A stretch of DNA of 64,000 nucleotides from Streptomyces diastatochromogenes. GTDB taxonomy: Bacteria > Actinomycetota > Actinomycetes > Streptomycetales > Streptomycetaceae. Of the stretch, positions 23,643 through 34,831 are shown piece by piece (position 1 is the first letter of the stretch; each line of letters opens with the position of its first letter). The DNA lies in contig NZ_MCGQ01000007.1 in assembly GCF_002242805.1 (NCBI RefSeq), forward strand, positions 372,001 through 436,000, written 5' to 3'. The position numbers and the translations under genes are program-made. Under the pieces are notes generated by a model that worked only from the letters and a program-made list of their open reading frames with translations, made no database searches and was not told where the DNA came from.

Positions 23643-24133
23643 CCAGCGTGACCACCACGGGGGACCGGGGCGCCGCGGGCGTCCCGGTCCGCGGGCTCAC
23701 CGTCCTGTACGACGCCCAGTGCGCTCTCTGCACCCACCTGCGGGACTGGCTCGTACGACAGTCGCAGCTGGTACCGCTGGAGCTGGTGCCGGCCGGGTCG
23801 GCCGAGGCGCGCAGGCGCTACCCGGGGCTCGACCACGCCGCCACCCTGGACGAGATCACCGTGATCGGCGACAGCGGGCAGGTCTACCAGGCCTCCCGGG
23901 CCTGGATCGTCGTCCTGTGGGCCCTGCGCGAGCACCGCCCGCTCGCCCACAAGCTGAGCACCCCGGCCGGGGCCAAGCTGGCCCGGGGCGCGGCGCTGGC
24001 GGCCGCGAAGTGGCGCGGTGCGCTGTGGGGCGGGCAGAGCTACCGGCGCACGGACGGGTGGGCCTACCACCCCCGTACCGGCTGGAGTTACCAGGGGCCG
24101 TCCTGTTCCGACGGTGCCTGCGCGACTGGTTAG
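23639..24133 (+). CDS. DCC family (DUF393) thiol-disulfide oxidoreductase-like protein
   Basis: The 164-residue protein is read from GTG 23639, which overlaps the upstream stop codon (GTGA). The motif VLYDAQCALCTHLRDWL contains the Asp and Cys-x-x-Cys that define the DCC/DUF393 family. The middle part EITVIGDSGQVYQASRAWIV is also typical. These are predicted thioredoxin-like oxidoreductases of unknown substrate. The C-terminus is rich in Trp, Tyr and Gly and ends with two more cysteines (PSCSDGAC). The preceding membrane protein may be its partner. Confidence 0.82.
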   Translation: MTSVTTTGDRGAAGVPVRGLTVLYDAQCALCTHLRDWLVRQSQLVPLELVPAGSAEARRRYPGLDHAATLDEITVIGDSGQVYQASRAWIVVLWALREHRPLAHKLSTPAGAKLARGAALAAAKWRGALWGGQSYRRTDGWAYHPRTGWSYQGPSCSDGACATG

Positions 24134-24142
24134 GCTCGTCCC

Positions 24143-24889
24143 GTGCCCGTGAAGAACGACGGCCCCGAGGCCGGCCCCCAGAGCAAGTCCGAGCAGACCC
24201 GCGCCCTGATCCTGGAGACCGCGATGCGGATGTTCCAGGAGCTCGGCTACGACAAGACGACCATGCGGGCCATCGCCAAGGAGGCCGGGGTCTCCGTCGG
24301 CAACGCCTACTACTACTTCGCGGGCAAGGAGCACCTGATCCAGGGCTTCTACGACCGGATCGCCGCCGAGCACCAGGTGGCGGTCCGGGAGGTCCTGGAC
24401 CGGGAGACCGATCTCGAGGCGCGGCTCGCGGGCGTGCTGACCGCATGGCTGGACATCGCCAGGCCGTACCACGAGTTCGCGGTGCAGTTCTTCAAGAACG
24501 CCGCCGACCCCGACAGCCCGCTCAGCCCCTTCTCACCGGAGAGCGAGCACGCCCGGGAGCAGGCCATCAGCGTTCACCGCGAGGTGCTGGCCGGCTCCAA
24601 GTCCAAGGTGGCGCCCGAACTCCGGGAGGTGCTCCCGGAGTTGATGTGGCTCTCCCAGATGGGCCTGGTCCTGTACTGGGTGTTCGACCGCACCGAGGGA
24701 CGGGAGCGCAGCTACCGGCTGGCGCGCCGGGGCGCACGGCTGACCGCCCGCGGGGTCGCCCTGGCCCGCTTCCGGGTGCTGCGCCCCCTGGTGCTGGAAG
24801 TCCACGAACTGTTCACGGACTTCCTGCCGGGGATGACGAAGGCACTGCCGGACCCGGGGGCCAGGGCGCGACGCGACGAGACGGACTGA
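24143..24889 (+). CDS. TetR/AcrR family transcriptional regulator
   Basis: The 248-residue protein has an N-terminal helix-turn-helix (residues ~20-65) with MRAIAKEAGVSVGNAYYYFA, the TetR signature. A C-terminal helical ligand-binding domain of about 170 residues follows. GTG 24143 lies 10 nt after the DCC gene stop, so it belongs to the same operon. Two perfect palindromes (23163-23221) at the operon promoter are likely its own operators. The ligand is unknown; the large hydrophobic pocket region (LMWLSQMGLVLYWVFD) suggests a lipophilic molecule, but this is a guess. It ends directly against a convergent gene. Confidence 0.88.
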   Translation: MPVKNDGPEAGPQSKSEQTRALILETAMRMFQELGYDKTTMRAIAKEAGVSVGNAYYYFAGKEHLIQGFYDRIAAEHQVAVREVLDRETDLEARLAGVLTAWLDIARPYHEFAVQFFKNAADPDSPLSPFSPESEHAREQAISVHREVLAGSKSKVAPELREVLPELMWLSQMGLVLYWVFDRTEGRERSYRLARRGARLTARGVALARFRVLRPLVLEVHELFTDFLPGMTKALPDPGARARRDETD

Positions 24890-26449
24890 TCAGATCCACT
24901 GCAGACGCCACAGGCGGAACACGCCCGTGCCGTCGTCGAGGTACTGGCTGCCGCCGACGTCCTCGGTGCTGACCACGTACTCCTTGCGCTGCCACAGCGG
25001 GATCAGCGGCACGTCGGTCGCCACGTCCTTCTGGATGTCACGGAAGTCGTTGGCCGCCCGCGCGCGGTCGGCGTACTGCTGGCTGTCCAGGATGAGGTGG
25101 TCGACGACCTTGTTGCTGTAGCCGGTGCTCATGGTGGAACCGGTGCCGACGAGCGGGGAGCCGAAGGTGTCCGCGTCGGGGTAGTCGGCCACCCAGCCGA
25201 CCGCCCACGCGTCCATCTTCCCGGCGGCCCAGCGCTTCTGGAAGTCGGTCCACTCGTATCCCTGGACGTCCACCTTGAACAGGCCGCTCGCCTCCAGCTC
25301 CTTCTTCAGCTCGGCGGCCTCCTGCTCGCCCGCGCCCCGGTTCTTGCCGTAGCCGAAGGTGAAGTGCACCGGCAGGGTCACCCCGGCCTCGGTGAGCAGC
25401 TGCCGGGCCTTCTGGGTGCTCTGCGTCGGGTAGTCGTCGAAGAAGGACGTGGTGTGGCCGGTGATGCCGGTCGGGATCAGCGAGTAGAGCGGGTCGACCG
25501 TGCCCTCGTACACCGTTTCGGCCAGCCGCTCGCGGTTGACCAGCCAGGCCATGGCGCGGCGCACCCGCACGTCGTGCAGCGGCGAGCCGGCGCGGGTGTT
25601 GAGGTAGAGGTTGTGGGTCTCGGAGCTGTCGGACTCGTTGACGCGCTGGTTCGGGTCGCTCGGGTTCAGCCGGGAGAGCACGCTCGGCGGCAGGGTCCGG
25701 GTGGCGACGTCGAGCTGCTTGTCCTGGTAGGCGCTGTTGAGCTGCGCGGAGTCGGCGTAGTAGCGCAGCTCGATGGGGCGGCCGGTGCCGCTGAGGTACC
25801 CCTTGTAGCTCCCGTACGGGTCGAGGACGGCCTTCTTGTCCTTCGTGTACGAGGCCAGCGTGTACGGGCCGGTGCCGTCGACGCCGGTGTCGGTGCGCAG
25901 GGCGGTGGCCGGGTACTTGTCCTTGTCGACGATCGAACCGGCGCCCGTGGCGACCTTCAGCGGGAAGGTGGCGTCCGCGGACGACAGATGGAAGGTGACC
26001 GTCGTCGCGTTGTCGGCGGTCACCGAGCCGAGGGTGGAGAACAGCGACGCCGGGCCGACGGGCGCGTTGATCTTCTTGACCCGCTCGAAGGAGTACTTCA
26101 CGTCCTCGGCGGTCATCTTGCGTCCGCTGGGGAACGTGATGTCGTCGCGCAGCCTGCACTGGTACGTCTTCAGCCCGGTGCCCTCGAAGTCGCAGCTCCT
26201 GGCCGCGTCCGGGACCGGTTGGACACCGCCCGGCTCGAAGGTGAGCAGTGTCTGGAAGACATTGCTGAACAAGGCCCAGGAACCGGCGTCGTACGCGCCG
26301 GCCGGGTCCAGTGAGGTGACGGCGTCGGTCGTGCCGACGGTGATCGTCTTGTTCTGGTCCGTTTGCGACGGCAGCAACTGCCAGCCGCCGATTCCCACGA
26401 CCGCGAGTACGAGCAGCGTCACGAGAATGCGCATGCGAACAGATCGCAT
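24890..26449 (-). CDS. ABC transporter substrate-binding protein, oligopeptide/nickel (SBP_bac_5) family
   Basis: The 519-residue exported protein starts at ATG 26449, 7 nt after GGAGGG. The N-terminal hydrophobic segment (ILVTLLVLAVVGIGGWQLL) lacks a lipobox cysteine, so it may stay as a membrane anchor. The mature part follows the family 5 pattern: TITVGTTDAVTSLDPAGAYD, then TFPSGRKMTAEDVKYSFERV and DVRVRRAMAWLVNRERLAE. Related proteins bind peptides, nickel or other small molecules for ABC importers. No permease or ATPase gene lies next to it, so it is an orphan that must share a transporter or act as a sensor. Confidence 0.87.
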   Translation of the reverse strand: MRSVRMRILVTLLVLAVVGIGGWQLLPSQTDQNKTITVGTTDAVTSLDPAGAYDAGSWALFSNVFQTLLTFEPGGVQPVPDAARSCDFEGTGLKTYQCRLRDDITFPSGRKMTAEDVKYSFERVKKINAPVGPASLFSTLGSVTADNATTVTFHLSSADATFPLKVATGAGSIVDKDKYPATALRTDTGVDGTGPYTLASYTKDKKAVLDPYGSYKGYLSGTGRPIELRYYADSAQLNSAYQDKQLDVATRTLPPSVLSRLNPSDPNQRVNESDSSETHNLYLNTRAGSPLHDVRVRRAMAWLVNRERLAETVYEGTVDPLYSLIPTGITGHTTSFFDDYPTQSTQKARQLLTEAGVTLPVHFTFGYGKNRGAGEQEAAELKKELEASGLFKVDVQGYEWTDFQKRWAAGKMDAWAVGWVADYPDADTFGSPLVGTGSTMSTGYSNKVVDHLILDSQQYADRARAANDFRDIQKDVATDVPLIPLWQRKEYVVSTEDVGGSQYLDDGTGVFRLWRLQWI

Positions 26450-26646
26450 GGTGGTGCCCTCCCCAGGCCCTCCAGGGCCCTACCCCTGGCCAGCACAATT
26501 TCGCCACTCCCCTAAGCGGCGGGGCTCACCTAATCACAGGACTTTCACCCGGGGGAAGGGCTTTCTGACCAGTTGTGGAAGAACTTACCGAGGCGTTTGT
26601 TTCCGCCGGGTTTCACAGGGTCTTCACAGGCGTAGGGGGGTTCGGG

Positions 26647-27864
26647 TCACGCGCGCGTGGCGGCCAGTTCGATCACCGTCACGTCCGACGGTGCCCCCAC
26701 ACGTGTGGGCGGTCCCCAGGCGCCCGCGCCCCGGCTGACGTACAGCTGGGTGTCGCCGTACCGGTCGAGACCGGCCACGGTCGGATTGGCCGCGGCCGCG
26801 ATGAGGTTGCCGGGCCAGAGCTGGCCGCCGTGGGTGTGGCCGGAGAGCTGGAGGTCGACTCCGTGCCGGACGGCCTCGTGGATCTGCGCCGGCTGGTGGG
26901 CGAGGAGCACGCACGCGCGGGCCGGGTCCCGGTCCCCGAGCGCCCTCTGGAAGTCCGGGCCCTGGCCCTCGCTCTCGCCCTGGAGGTCGTTCACCCCGGC
27001 CAGGTCGAAGTACGGCAGCTCGGTGCGGGCGTTCTCCAGCGGGTGCAGGCCGAGGCTGCGCACCTCGGCGACCCACTGTTCGGCGCCGGAGAAGTACTCG
27101 TGGTTGCCCGTGACGAAGTAGGCACCGTGCCGGGCACTGAGCTGGGCGAGGGGTGCGGCGGCCGGGCCGAGGTCCTTGACGCTGCCGTCCACCAGATCGC
27201 CGACGACCGCGATCAGGTCGGGCTGGGTCGCGTTGACGGTGTCGACGACCCGCTGCGCGAAGCTCCGGCCCAGGACGGGGCCCAGGTGGATGTCGCTGAC
27301 GACGGCGATCCGGAAGCCGTGCGCGGCGCGTGGCAGCTTGGCGAGCGGGACGGTGATCCGCTTCACCTGTGGGCCGCGGAGTACTCCGTAGGTTCCGGTG
27401 CCTACGGTCGCTACGGCGGCGCCTGCTGCGGCGCCGGCGACGACGCGGCTCACGAAGAGGCGCCGGGTGGGTTCCTGGGTGCCCGGTGCCTCGGTGGGCG
27501 TACCAGGGGGCTCCGCCCCCTGGACCCCCGTCTTGCCCACCCTGCCCACCCGTCTCGGTCGGCTGAGAAGTGGGCGTATCACCTCTCCCGTCGCCACCGC
27601 CAGCAGCAGGTACAGCGCCAGTGCCATCCACAGGAAGCCGGGCCAGGCGAGGGTGCGCTGGAGCCAGAAGGGGGCGCCGGAGCGTTCGGCGACCAGGGCC
27701 GCGATCATCAGGAGCGGGCCGGCGACGAAGACCGCCGTACCGGCGCGGCGGGCGGGGCCCGGGCCGCGGGTCGTGTCGCGGACCAGGCGGCGCCACAGGT
27801 ACCAGTGCCCCAGCGCCAGGACGGCCAGGACGATCAGCGCGACAAGGACGAGGACGAGGACCAC
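26647..27864 (-). CDS. Membrane-bound metallophosphoesterase (YkuE-like)
   Basis: The 405-residue protein begins with three membrane helices (~3-20, 43-60, 72-95). A variable linker and a further hydrophobic segment (~145-165) precede the calcineurin-like phosphoesterase domain. Metal-binding motifs are all present: VVSDIHLGP, GDLVDG, GNHEY and LSGHTHGGQL. It probably hydrolyses a phosphoester at the outer membrane face; the substrate is unknown. The linker (VQGAEPPGTPTEAPGT) is encoded partly by a palindromic repeat at 27503-27523. GTG 27864 has GGGGGAT upstream. It follows the SCO4848-family gene by 16 bp, so the two are probably co-transcribed. Confidence 0.87.
   Translation of the reverse strand: MVLVLVLVALIVLAVLALGHWYLWRRLVRDTTRGPGPARRAGTAVFVAGPLLMIAALVAERSGAPFWLQRTLAWPGFLWMALALYLLLAVATGEVIRPLLSRPRRVGRVGKTGVQGAEPPGTPTEAPGTQEPTRRLFVSRVVAGAAAGAAVATVGTGTYGVLRGPQVKRITVPLAKLPRAAHGFRIAVVSDIHLGPVLGRSFAQRVVDTVNATQPDLIAVVGDLVDGSVKDLGPAAAPLAQLSARHGAYFVTGNHEYFSGAEQWVAEVRSLGLHPLENARTELPYFDLAGVNDLQGESEGQGPDFQRALGDRDPARACVLLAHQPAQIHEAVRHGVDLQLSGHTHGGQLWPGNLIAAAANPTVAGLDRYGDTQLYVSRGAGAWGPPTRVGAPSDVTVIELAATRA
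27503..27523. repeat. Palindromic repeat of the Streptomyces GGGGGCTCCGCCCCC type inside a coding region
   Basis: CCAGGGGG (27503-27510) and CCCCCTGG (27516-27523) flank CTCCG. From memory this GC palindrome is widespread in Streptomyces genomes. Here it lies in frame in the linker of the metallophosphoesterase gene and encodes Val-Gln-Gly-Ala-Glu-Pro-Pro, so it has expanded a region that tolerates length change. Confidence 0.6.
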
Positions 27865-27880
27865 GCTGCCGTATCCCCCG

Positions 27881-28120
27881 CTATGACGAACGGCGCAGTG
27901 CGCGCAGTCCGCGCAACCCGATGACCCCGATGACCGTCCCCAATACGAAGGAAACGACCGCCAGCAGCAGGTGCACCCAGAAGTACGCGGTCGGGTGACC
28001 GTCGTCGAAGGCGAGTCCGCTGCTGTCCTTGACCAGGTTCTTGACGAAAGTGACCCAGATGACCCAGCTCCACACCCCGAAGGCGAGCAGGAACCAGGAG
28101 ATGGGGCGGCTGAGCTTCAC
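27881..28120 (-). CDS. SCO4848 family membrane protein
   Basis: The 79-residue protein has two transmembrane helices (~6-26 and ~46-68) joined by VKNLVKDSSGLAFDDGHPTAYFW. This sequence defines the small actinobacterial SCO4848 family, named after the S. coelicolor gene. The function is unknown. GTG 28120 is preceded by a weak GGTCAG. The gene is divergent from the DacA-like carboxypeptidase, as in S. coelicolor to my knowledge, and the metallophosphoesterase gene follows on the same strand. The Arg-rich C-terminus (RGLRALRRSS) should face the cytoplasm. Confidence 0.82.
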   Translation of the reverse strand: MKLSRPISWFLLAFGVWSWVIWVTFVKNLVKDSSGLAFDDGHPTAYFWVHLLLAVVSFVLGTVIGVIGLRGLRALRRSS

Positions 28121-28169
28121 AGGGACTGACCTTTCAACGCAACGCCGGGCACCCGCAGGCGGCCGGGGG

Positions 28170-28189
28170 TCCGGGGGTTGCCCCCCGGA
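28170..28189. repeat. Intergenic GC-rich palindrome (Streptomyces repeat type)
   Basis: TCCGGGGG (28170-28177) and CCCCCGGA (28182-28189) are perfect 8-bp arms around 4 nt. It lies between two divergent genes, so it cannot be a terminator for either. Similar TCCGGGGG-TTGC-CCCCCGGA elements recur in Streptomyces genomes, from memory. Confidence 0.5.
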
Positions 28190-28292
28190 TGAGCACAGCA
28201 TGGGACCAGTATCGCCGTTCGGTGTCCGGCTCCGTGTCCGGGGTGGGGTGCGAGGCGGGACTTCGCGGCCTGTGCCAGGTACGTTTCCGACC

Positions 28293-29528
28293 GTGCCCGC
28301 ACCGAAGAAGACCGTCAGGCGATCCCTGCTGGTCACCACCGCCACGCTGCTGTCCCTGTCCGTCACCGCGCCCGCCGCGCTCGCGGCCCCGACCCCCTCG
28401 ACGAGCCCGACGGCCACGCCGCCGGCGCAGATGTCGCTGGTCGGCGGAGCCCGGCTGGGGCAGCCCGGGACGCAGGTGAACCTCGCCGACGGCGTGCCCG
28501 TGCTCCCCAAGGACCTCACCGCCCGCTCCTGGATCGTCTCCGACGCCGAGTCCGGCGACATCCTCGCCGCGCACAACGCGCACTGGCGGCTGCCCCCGGC
28601 GAGCACCCTGAAGATGCTGTTCGCCGACACCGTGCTGCCGAGGTTCCCGAAGACGACCGAGCACAAGGTGATGCCGAACGACCTGGCCGGCATGGGCGTC
28701 GGCTCCAGCGTGGTCGGGATAAAGGAGGGCCGCACCTACAGCGTCCACGACCTGTGGCTCGGCGTCTTCCTGCGCTCGGGCAACGACGCCGTGCACGTGC
28801 TATCCGCGATGAACGGCGGCGTCGCGCAGACCGTCAAGGACATGCAGGACCACGCCGACGAACTGCAGGCCCTGGACACGCACGTGGTCAGCCCGGACGG
28901 CTACGACGCGCCGGGGCAGGTGTCGTCGGCGTACGACCTGACGCTGTTCGCCCGCTCCGGGCTGCAGAAGAAGGACTTCCGCGACTACTGCTCGACGGTG
29001 AGCGCGAAGTTCGGCTCCGGCGAGATCCGGAACACCAACCGGCTGCTGAGCGGCGACACCGACGTGCCCGTCTATCAGGGCATCGCCGGGGTGAAGAACG
29101 GCAACACCACCAACGCGGGCGCCACCTTCACCGGTGTCGCCGAGCGGGGCGGCAGGGTGCTGCTGGTCACGGTGATGAACCCGGAGAAGCACGAGCACAA
29201 CGAGGTCTACAAGGAGACCGCGAAGCTGTTCGACTGGGGCTTCCAGGCGGCCGGCAAGGTCCAGCCGGTGGGCGAGCTGGTCCCGCCGAAGAGCGCCGCG
29301 CAGTCCACCGCCACGCCCGGCGCCACCGCCTCCGCCGGGACGGCGGGGAAGACCGGCGGCTCCGGCTCGAAGCCGGTGGCCAGCGCCACCGCAGGGGGCG
29401 GCTCCAGCGGCGTCGGGATCGCCCTGGGCGTCGTCGGCGGGCTGCTGGTGCTGCTCTGCGGCGGGGCGTTCCTGGTCAACCGCCGTTGGCCGCTGCCGGA
29501 CCTGATGCGCCGTCGGACGCGTTCCTGA
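28293..29528 (+). CDS. D-alanyl-D-alanine carboxypeptidase (serine-type, DacA/PBP5-like)
   Basis: The 411-residue exported penicillin-binding protein trims the terminal D-Ala of peptidoglycan pentapeptides. GTG 28293 is followed by a signal peptide ending APAALAAPTP. Catalytic motifs of family S11 are present: PASTLKMLFA (SxxK), RSGNDAVHV (SxN) and GVKNGNTTNA (KTG-like, here KNG). After the catalytic domain (~80-340) come an Ala/Thr/Gly-rich spacer, a single hydrophobic segment (GIALGVVGGLLVLLCGGAFL) and a basic tail, indicating C-terminal anchoring. Its last 53 bases overlap the convergent YihY gene. Confidence 0.9.
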   Translation: MPAPKKTVRRSLLVTTATLLSLSVTAPAALAAPTPSTSPTATPPAQMSLVGGARLGQPGTQVNLADGVPVLPKDLTARSWIVSDAESGDILAAHNAHWRLPPASTLKMLFADTVLPRFPKTTEHKVMPNDLAGMGVGSSVVGIKEGRTYSVHDLWLGVFLRSGNDAVHVLSAMNGGVAQTVKDMQDHADELQALDTHVVSPDGYDAPGQVSSAYDLTLFARSGLQKKDFRDYCSTVSAKFGSGEIRNTNRLLSGDTDVPVYQGIAGVKNGNTTNAGATFTGVAERGGRVLLVTVMNPEKHEHNEVYKETAKLFDWGFQAAGKVQPVGELVPPKSAAQSTATPGATASAGTAGKTGGSGSKPVASATAGGGSSGVGIALGVVGGLLVLLCGGAFLVNRRWPLPDLMRRRTRS

Positions 29529-30450
29529 CGACGCCCTCGCGTCCGTTCTCGCCGTTCTCGCGGTTCCCCTCGCTCGGCGTCGCCGTCCAGGCGGCGCAGA
29601 ACAGGAGGAGTTTCGCGGTGAAGTTGATCCACAGCAGCAGGGCCACAGGGACGCCGAACGCGCCGTACATGCTCTTCGCGGCGACTCCCTGGATATAGCC
29701 GCTGAGCAGCACCTTCAGCAGTTCGAAGCCGACCGCGCCGATGAGCGCGGCCACCAGCAGGCGGCGGCGCGGCGGCTCGACACCGGGCAGCAGGGTCAGG
29801 ACGTAGAGCAGGACCACGAAGTCGGCGAGCACGGCGACGGTGAAGGCCGCGATCCGCAGCAGGACCGCGCCCCAGCCCGCCCGCTCGATGCCGAGCTGGT
29901 CGGTGGTCCAGCCCACCAGCGCGGAGGCGACGGTGGAGATGGCGAGCGTGGCGAGGAGCGCTCCGCCGAGACCGACCAGGATGCCCGCGTCCTTGACCTT
30001 GGCCAGGACCGGGTTCCCCTCCCTGTCGGGCAACTCCCACACCACGCGCAGGCAGTCGCGCATCTGGCCGACCCAGCCCATGCCGATGAACAGCAGCACG
30101 GCACCGGCGATCACGCCGACCGTACCGGCGTTCTGGACCAGGGAGTTGATGTCCAGCTGGTCGGCGATGCCGGGGACCTGGTCGGCGATCTTGTGCTGGA
30201 GGTCCTTCTGCTGCGACTCGCTGAGCGTGGCGGCGGCGATCGCGGCGATCAGCGTCAGCAGCGGGAACAGCGCGATGAAGCTGATGAAGGTCATCGCGGC
30301 GGCCAGCCGGGTCCACTTCACCCGGTCCAGCCGCTCGTACGACCGCCACGCGTGCGTGGCCGTCAGCCAGGTGACGATCGGCCCGATCCCGGGAAGCTTC
30401 TTCAGCCAGTCCATGATCGGACTGTGCCCGCTCCGAGTGGCCGTCAACAC
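29476..30450 (-). CDS. YihY/BrkB family inner-membrane protein
   Basis: The 324-residue protein has six or more transmembrane helices. The family motif region includes WTRLAAAMTFISFIALFPLL near residue 50 and the C-terminal GAFGVPVALLLWINFTAKLL. Family members were once annotated as ribonuclease BN; that assignment was withdrawn and the function is unknown. GTG 30450 is preferred because GGAG lies 7 nt upstream; ATG 30414 has no such site. The Gly/Asn-rich C-terminal tail is coded by DNA that overlaps the end of the convergent carboxypeptidase gene by 53 bp. Confidence 0.85.
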   Translation of the reverse strand: MLTATRSGHSPIMDWLKKLPGIGPIVTWLTATHAWRSYERLDRVKWTRLAAAMTFISFIALFPLLTLIAAIAAATLSESQQKDLQHKIADQVPGIADQLDINSLVQNAGTVGVIAGAVLLFIGMGWVGQMRDCLRVVWELPDREGNPVLAKVKDAGILVGLGGALLATLAISTVASALVGWTTDQLGIERAGWGAVLLRIAAFTVAVLADFVVLLYVLTLLPGVEPPRRRLLVAALIGAVGFELLKVLLSGYIQGVAAKSMYGAFGVPVALLLWINFTAKLLLFCAAWTATPSEGNRENGENGREGVVRNASDGASGPAAANGG

Positions 30451-30499
30451 CGCGTTTCTCCACCAGAACGGTCATACACGGGCGATACGGTCGGCTGTC

Positions 30500-31255
30500 A
30501 TGAAGGACGCCACCGATCTGCCCCAGTCCCTGCTCGTCCTCGGCGGCACGTCCGAGATCGCGCTGGCCACGGTCCGCCGCCTGATCGCCCGCCGCACCCG
30601 CACCGTCTGGCTGGCCGGCCGCCCCTCCCCCGCCCTGGACCAGGCGGCCGCGCACCTGCGCGCCCTGGGCGCCGACGTCCGCACCGTCGCCTTCGACGCC
30701 CTCGACCCCGAGTCCCACGAGACGGCCCTCGGCAAGGTCTTCGCCGAGGGCCACATCGACCTGGTGCTGCTCGCCTTCGGCATCCTCGGCGACCAGGCCC
30801 ACGACGAGCGCGACCCGCTGCGCGCGGTCCGGGTCGCCCAGACCAACTACACCGGAGCCGTGTCGGCCGGCCTGGTCGCCGCCCGCGCCCTCCAGACCCA
30901 GGGCCGCGGCTCCCTGGTGGTCCTCTCCTCCGCCGCCGGCGAACGGGCCCGCCGCGCCGACTTCATCTACGGCTCCAGCAAGGCCGGCCTCGACGCCTTC
31001 GCCCAGGGCCTCGGCGACGCGCTCCACGGCACCGGCGTGCACGTCATGGTCGTACGACCCGGATTCGTCCGCACGAGGATGACCACCGGCCTGCCCGAGA
31101 CCCCGCTCACCACCACCCCCGAGGCGGTCGCCACGGCCATCGAACTGGGTCTGCGCCGACGCTCGGAGACGGTGTGGGTGCCGGGCGCGCTGCGCCTGGT
31201 GATGTCGGCCCTGCGGCACGCGCCGCGGGCGCTGTTCCGGAGGCTGCCCTTGTAG
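30500..31255 (+). CDS. Short-chain dehydrogenase similar to DprE2 (decaprenylphosphoryl-2-keto-ribose reductase)
   Basis: The 251-residue SDR has the NAD(P)-binding LLVLGGTSEIALATVRRL, catalytic Ser in VVLSSAAGERARR, and Tyr-x-x-x-Lys in YGSSKAGLDAFAQG. The opening GGTSEIA and the later VRPGFVRTRMT match DprE2, which with DprE1 converts decaprenylphosphoryl-ribose to the arabinose form in mycobacteria. No DprE1 homologue is in the window. Streptomyces are not known for an arabinogalactan wall, so the lipid-sugar product here is unclear. ATG 30500 has a weak ribosome-binding site. It is divergent from the YihY gene and 19 bp from a convergent gene. Confidence 0.78.
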   Translation: MKDATDLPQSLLVLGGTSEIALATVRRLIARRTRTVWLAGRPSPALDQAAAHLRALGADVRTVAFDALDPESHETALGKVFAEGHIDLVLLAFGILGDQAHDERDPLRAVRVAQTNYTGAVSAGLVAARALQTQGRGSLVVLSSAAGERARRADFIYGSSKAGLDAFAQGLGDALHGTGVHVMVVRPGFVRTRMTTGLPETPLTTTPEAVATAIELGLRRRSETVWVPGALRLVMSALRHAPRALFRRLPL

Positions 31256-31274
31256 CCCGGCCGTACTGCCGGCG

Positions 31275-31853
31275 CTACGAGACCGCGCTGCTCCGGTCCA
31301 CCCCGCGGAGCGCTTGTGGAGGCACGACGGACCCTCCGAACGTGTACTCCCGCAGCTTGCGCCACACGTCGTCGGCGCCCTGCTCGTACAGCGCGAACCC
31401 GGTGCACGGCCACTCGGCCTCGAAGCCGGCCAGCTCGGCGAAGGCGCGGTCCATCGCCGCCTCGTCGATGCCGTGCGCGACCGTGACATGCGGGTGGTAC
31501 GGGAACTGCAGCTCGCGCGCCACCGGCCCCGAGGAGTCCCGCAGCCGCTGCTGCAGCCAGGCGCAGGTCTCGGCGCCCTGTACGACCCGCACATAGACGA
31601 CCGGAGACAGGGGACGGAAGGTGCCGGTCCCGCACAGCCGCATCGGGAACGGCCGGGCGGCCGCCGCGACCTGCGTGAGGTGCGCCTCGACCGCCGGCAG
31701 GTCGGTCGCGTCCAGCTCGGTCGGCGGCAGCAGGGTGACGTGGGTGGGGATGCCGTGAGCCGCGGCGTCGCCGAAGCCCGCGCGCAGCTCCTGGAGCAGG
31801 CTGCCGTGAGGCTCCGGGACCGCGATCGACACGCCGATCGTTACGGTCCCCAC
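31275..31853 (-). CDS. 2'-5' RNA ligase/cyclic phosphodiesterase superfamily protein
   Basis: The 192-residue protein has the two His-x-Thr motifs of the 2H phosphoesterase superfamily: GIPTHVTLLPP (~residue 38) and YPHVTVAHG (~residue 124). Both sit in the expected symmetrical lobes. Enzymes of this group open or form 2'-5' or cyclic phosphodiester bonds in RNA or nucleotides. GTG 31853 has AGGAG 6 nt upstream (CAGGAGACGAC). It is next downstream of trpS on the same strand, with a 170-bp gap. The 3' end is convergent with the DprE2-like gene. Confidence 0.83.
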   Translation of the reverse strand: MGTVTIGVSIAVPEPHGSLLQELRAGFGDAAAHGIPTHVTLLPPTELDATDLPAVEAHLTQVAAAARPFPMRLCGTGTFRPLSPVVYVRVVQGAETCAWLQQRLRDSSGPVARELQFPYHPHVTVAHGIDEAAMDRAFAELAGFEAEWPCTGFALYEQGADDVWRKLREYTFGGSVVPPQALRGVDRSSAVS

Positions 31854-32023
31854 GTCGTCTCCTGTCGTCGCGTGATGTCGTCTCGGCCGTCCCCGTCCGG
31901 GCCGTCGGCTATCGACTGTACGGCCATGGATGTCCTGTGGGCAGGCGCAGCGGAAGTGATGTGCAGCGCTCTGCCCGGTGGGACGTGTGTACGGTCGTGC
32001 GCCGCAGCGCCGGTCCGTGCTTC

Positions 32024-34729
<2,706 letters not shown>

Positions 34730-34831
34730 TCAGCCTACCGGGCGCGTCGGATCGCGCAGGTCCCGCGTCCACCATGCGAGCGAGGATAAGAAGGGGGATG
34801 CATCCCGACTCTCTGGCCCTCTGGAGTTCCC

